Of a stretch of 6,392 nucleotides of DNA, positions 5,759-6,392 are shown one piece after another. The number at the start of each line of letters is the position of its first letter. Position 1 is the stretch's first letter. The stretch lies in assembly GCA_028711925.1 (NCBI GenBank), contig JAQTRH010000057.1:1-6392 (forward strand). The letters run 5' to 3'. This stretch comes from Candidatus Nanoarchaeia archaeon (GTDB lineage: Archaea; Nanobdellota; Nanobdellia; Woesearchaeales; CG1-02-33-12). A program made the translations under genes and the position numbers. The notes beneath the pieces are model-generated. The model was not told the DNA's origin, ran no database searches, and saw only the letters and a list, made by a program, of their open reading frames with translations.

Positions 5759-5763
5759 TTTAT

Positions 5764-6006
5764 ATGGCTAAAAAAGAAATTTTTATGCTTTTGTTAATTT
5801 CGCTTGTTTTTGTTTCGGGATGCCTGGGAACTACAGAAACAAAGACTGAAAATGTTGATGAGCAGGGAAATGTAGTTTATGAGCAGGGAAATGTAGAGAG
5901 TGATGAGCTTTCCGATGAAATTTCTGATATTGAAAATATTGAAAATAACCTTGACGATGAAGATTTAGTTAATTTAGAGTATGACCTTGAGAACATTAAT
6001 TGGTAG
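5764..6006 (+). CDS. Small acidic lipoprotein of unknown function
   Basis: An 80-residue protein. The start MAKKE and a hydrophobic core (about residues 6-17) lead into a lipobox-like VSGC with Cys20 as the expected lipidated residue. The mature part would be only 61 residues, Asp/Glu/Asn-rich, without further cysteines or membrane segments. It contains a tandem 7-residue repeat, EQGNVVY-EQGNVES, encoded by an 18-bp exact DNA repeat. The second half ('DEISDIENIENNLDDEDLVNLEYDLENI') could form one amphipathic helix. I do not recognise the family. It is divergent from the phosphate cotransporter and sits directly before aspS, which seems to have its own promoter. The signal, the strong Shine-Dalgarno site and the acidic composition support a real gene rather than a chance frame. 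Confidence 0.75.
   Translation: MAKKEIFMLLLISLVFVSGCLGTTETKTENVDEQGNVVYEQGNVESDELSDEISDIENIENNLDDEDLVNLEYDLENINW
5858..5896 (+). repeat. 18-bp exact tandem repeat inside the lipoprotein gene
   Basis: ATGAGCAGGGAAATGTAG occurs at 5858-5875 and 5879-5896 with a 21-bp period. Being in frame, it encodes two copies of EQGNV plus two variable residues. Confidence 0.85.
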
Positions 6007-6021
6007 GTTTTTACCGTAATC

Positions 6022-6040
6022 TTTATATATTCTTTATAAA
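6022..6040 (+). promoter_or_regulatory. Tandem TATA boxes of aspS
   Basis: A perfect TTTATATA (6022-6029) is followed three bases later by TTTATAAA (6033-6040). The first would start transcription near 6052 and give a leader of about eight bases including GGGG (6051-6054). The second would start at the ATG itself (6060), leaderless. Either or both may be used. Confidence 0.6.
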
Positions 6041-6059
6041 ACCTTTAACAGGGGTAAAT

Positions 6060-6392
6060 ATGACAAGAACAAATACATGCGGAGAGCTAACTAAGAAAGA
6101 TGTTAAGAAAGATGTTGTTTTGTACGGATGGACTCAAAGCAGGAGAGACCATGGCGGGCTTATATTCATTGATTTGAGGGATAGGCATGGCCTAACCCAA
6201 ATAGTTTTTGACCCTTCTCACAATGATAAAACACACAAGATGGCTGAGCACATCGGCCGCGAATTCGTTTTAAATATAAAAGGAAAAGTAAGAAACAGAA
6301 AACAAGGAATGATAAATCCCAACATGAAAACAGGGGAGATTGAGGTTTTGGTTGATGAGCTTAATATCATAAACAAGGCAGAGACTCCTCCT
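6060..6392 (+). CDS. aspS: Aspartyl-tRNA synthetase, bacterial type, N-terminal part (3' end outside window)
   Basis: The first 111 residues cover the OB-fold anticodon-binding domain of AspRS. It opens with MTRTNTCGEL and contains the signature 'GWTQSRRDHGGLIFIDLRDRHG' (23-44), 'TQIVFDP' (46-52) and 'INPNMKTGEIEVL', ending at 'NKAETPP'. This arrangement is that of bacterial AspRS (class IIb), not the shorter archaeal/eukaryal type. His31 and Gly83 (codons 6150-6152 and 6306-6308) are the residues found in non-discriminating bacterial AspRS, as described for Pseudomonas aeruginosa; discriminating enzymes such as that of E. coli have Leu at the first position and a non-Gly residue at the second. 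The enzyme may therefore charge both tRNA-Asp and tRNA-Asn with Asp, the latter for amidation. The catalytic domain and the bacterial GAD insertion lie beyond the window, so they cannot be confirmed. Confidence 0.95.
   Translation, partial: MTRTNTCGELTKKDVKKDVVLYGWTQSRRDHGGLIFIDLRDRHGLTQIVFDPSHNDKTHKMAEHIGREFVLNIKGKVRNRKQGMINPNMKTGEIEVLVDELNIINKAETPP

Noticed and set aside
6002..6015. Small stem GGTA/TACC with a T-rich loop after the lipoprotein stop
   Set aside because: Only four base pairs, overlapping the stop codon; too weak to call a hairpin terminator.

Overview
The window reads as a piece of an AT-rich archaeal chromosome, most likely from a DPANN-type or otherwise little-known lineage. 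Three things point to archaea: TATA boxes matching the TTTAWATA consensus about 25-35 bases before several starts, a mixture of leaderless-looking and Shine-Dalgarno-led genes, and a membrane-spanning winged-helix regulator of a kind common in archaea. The lineage call is inference. The aspartyl-tRNA synthetase at the right edge is of bacterial type, which would be acquired or lineage-specific in an archaeon.

Layout. 1-248: the C-terminal end of a DJ-1/PfpI-family protein (+). 250-885: a UPF0173/UlaG-like metallo-beta-lactamase-fold hydrolase (+), one base behind it. 944-1642: a signal-peptide / surface beta-domain / one-TM / cytoplasmic wHTH protein (-). 1643-1837: a divergent regulatory region with a ladder of AAAGCAT-type direct repeats set 10 bp apart. 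1838-2569 and 2616-4013: two exported proteins (+), one Gln-rich, one coiled-coil with a very acidic repetitive tail. Their signal-peptide codons are nearly identical in DNA although the mature proteins look unrelated. 4035-5642: a Na+/phosphate cotransporter with a fused C-terminal PhoU domain (-). 5643-5763: a second divergent promoter region. 5764-6006: a tiny acidic lipoprotein (+). 6060-6392: the N-terminal third or less of aspS (+), cut by the window edge.

How they may work together. The central block (944-4013) looks like a cell-surface module. A one-component transmembrane regulator is transcribed divergently from two exported coiled-coil proteins, across a promoter region that carries a helically phased repeat array. 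The simplest hypothesis is that the regulator senses something outside the membrane and controls the exported pair, itself, or both through these repeats. Neither exported protein has an assignable function. The flanking genes are housekeeping or stress types: a DJ-1 plus MBL pair, phosphate import, and tRNA charging. The AspRS fragment carries His31 and Gly83, the pair associated with non-discriminating bacterial AspRS, which predicts an indirect, amidotransferase-dependent route to Asn-tRNA in this organism.
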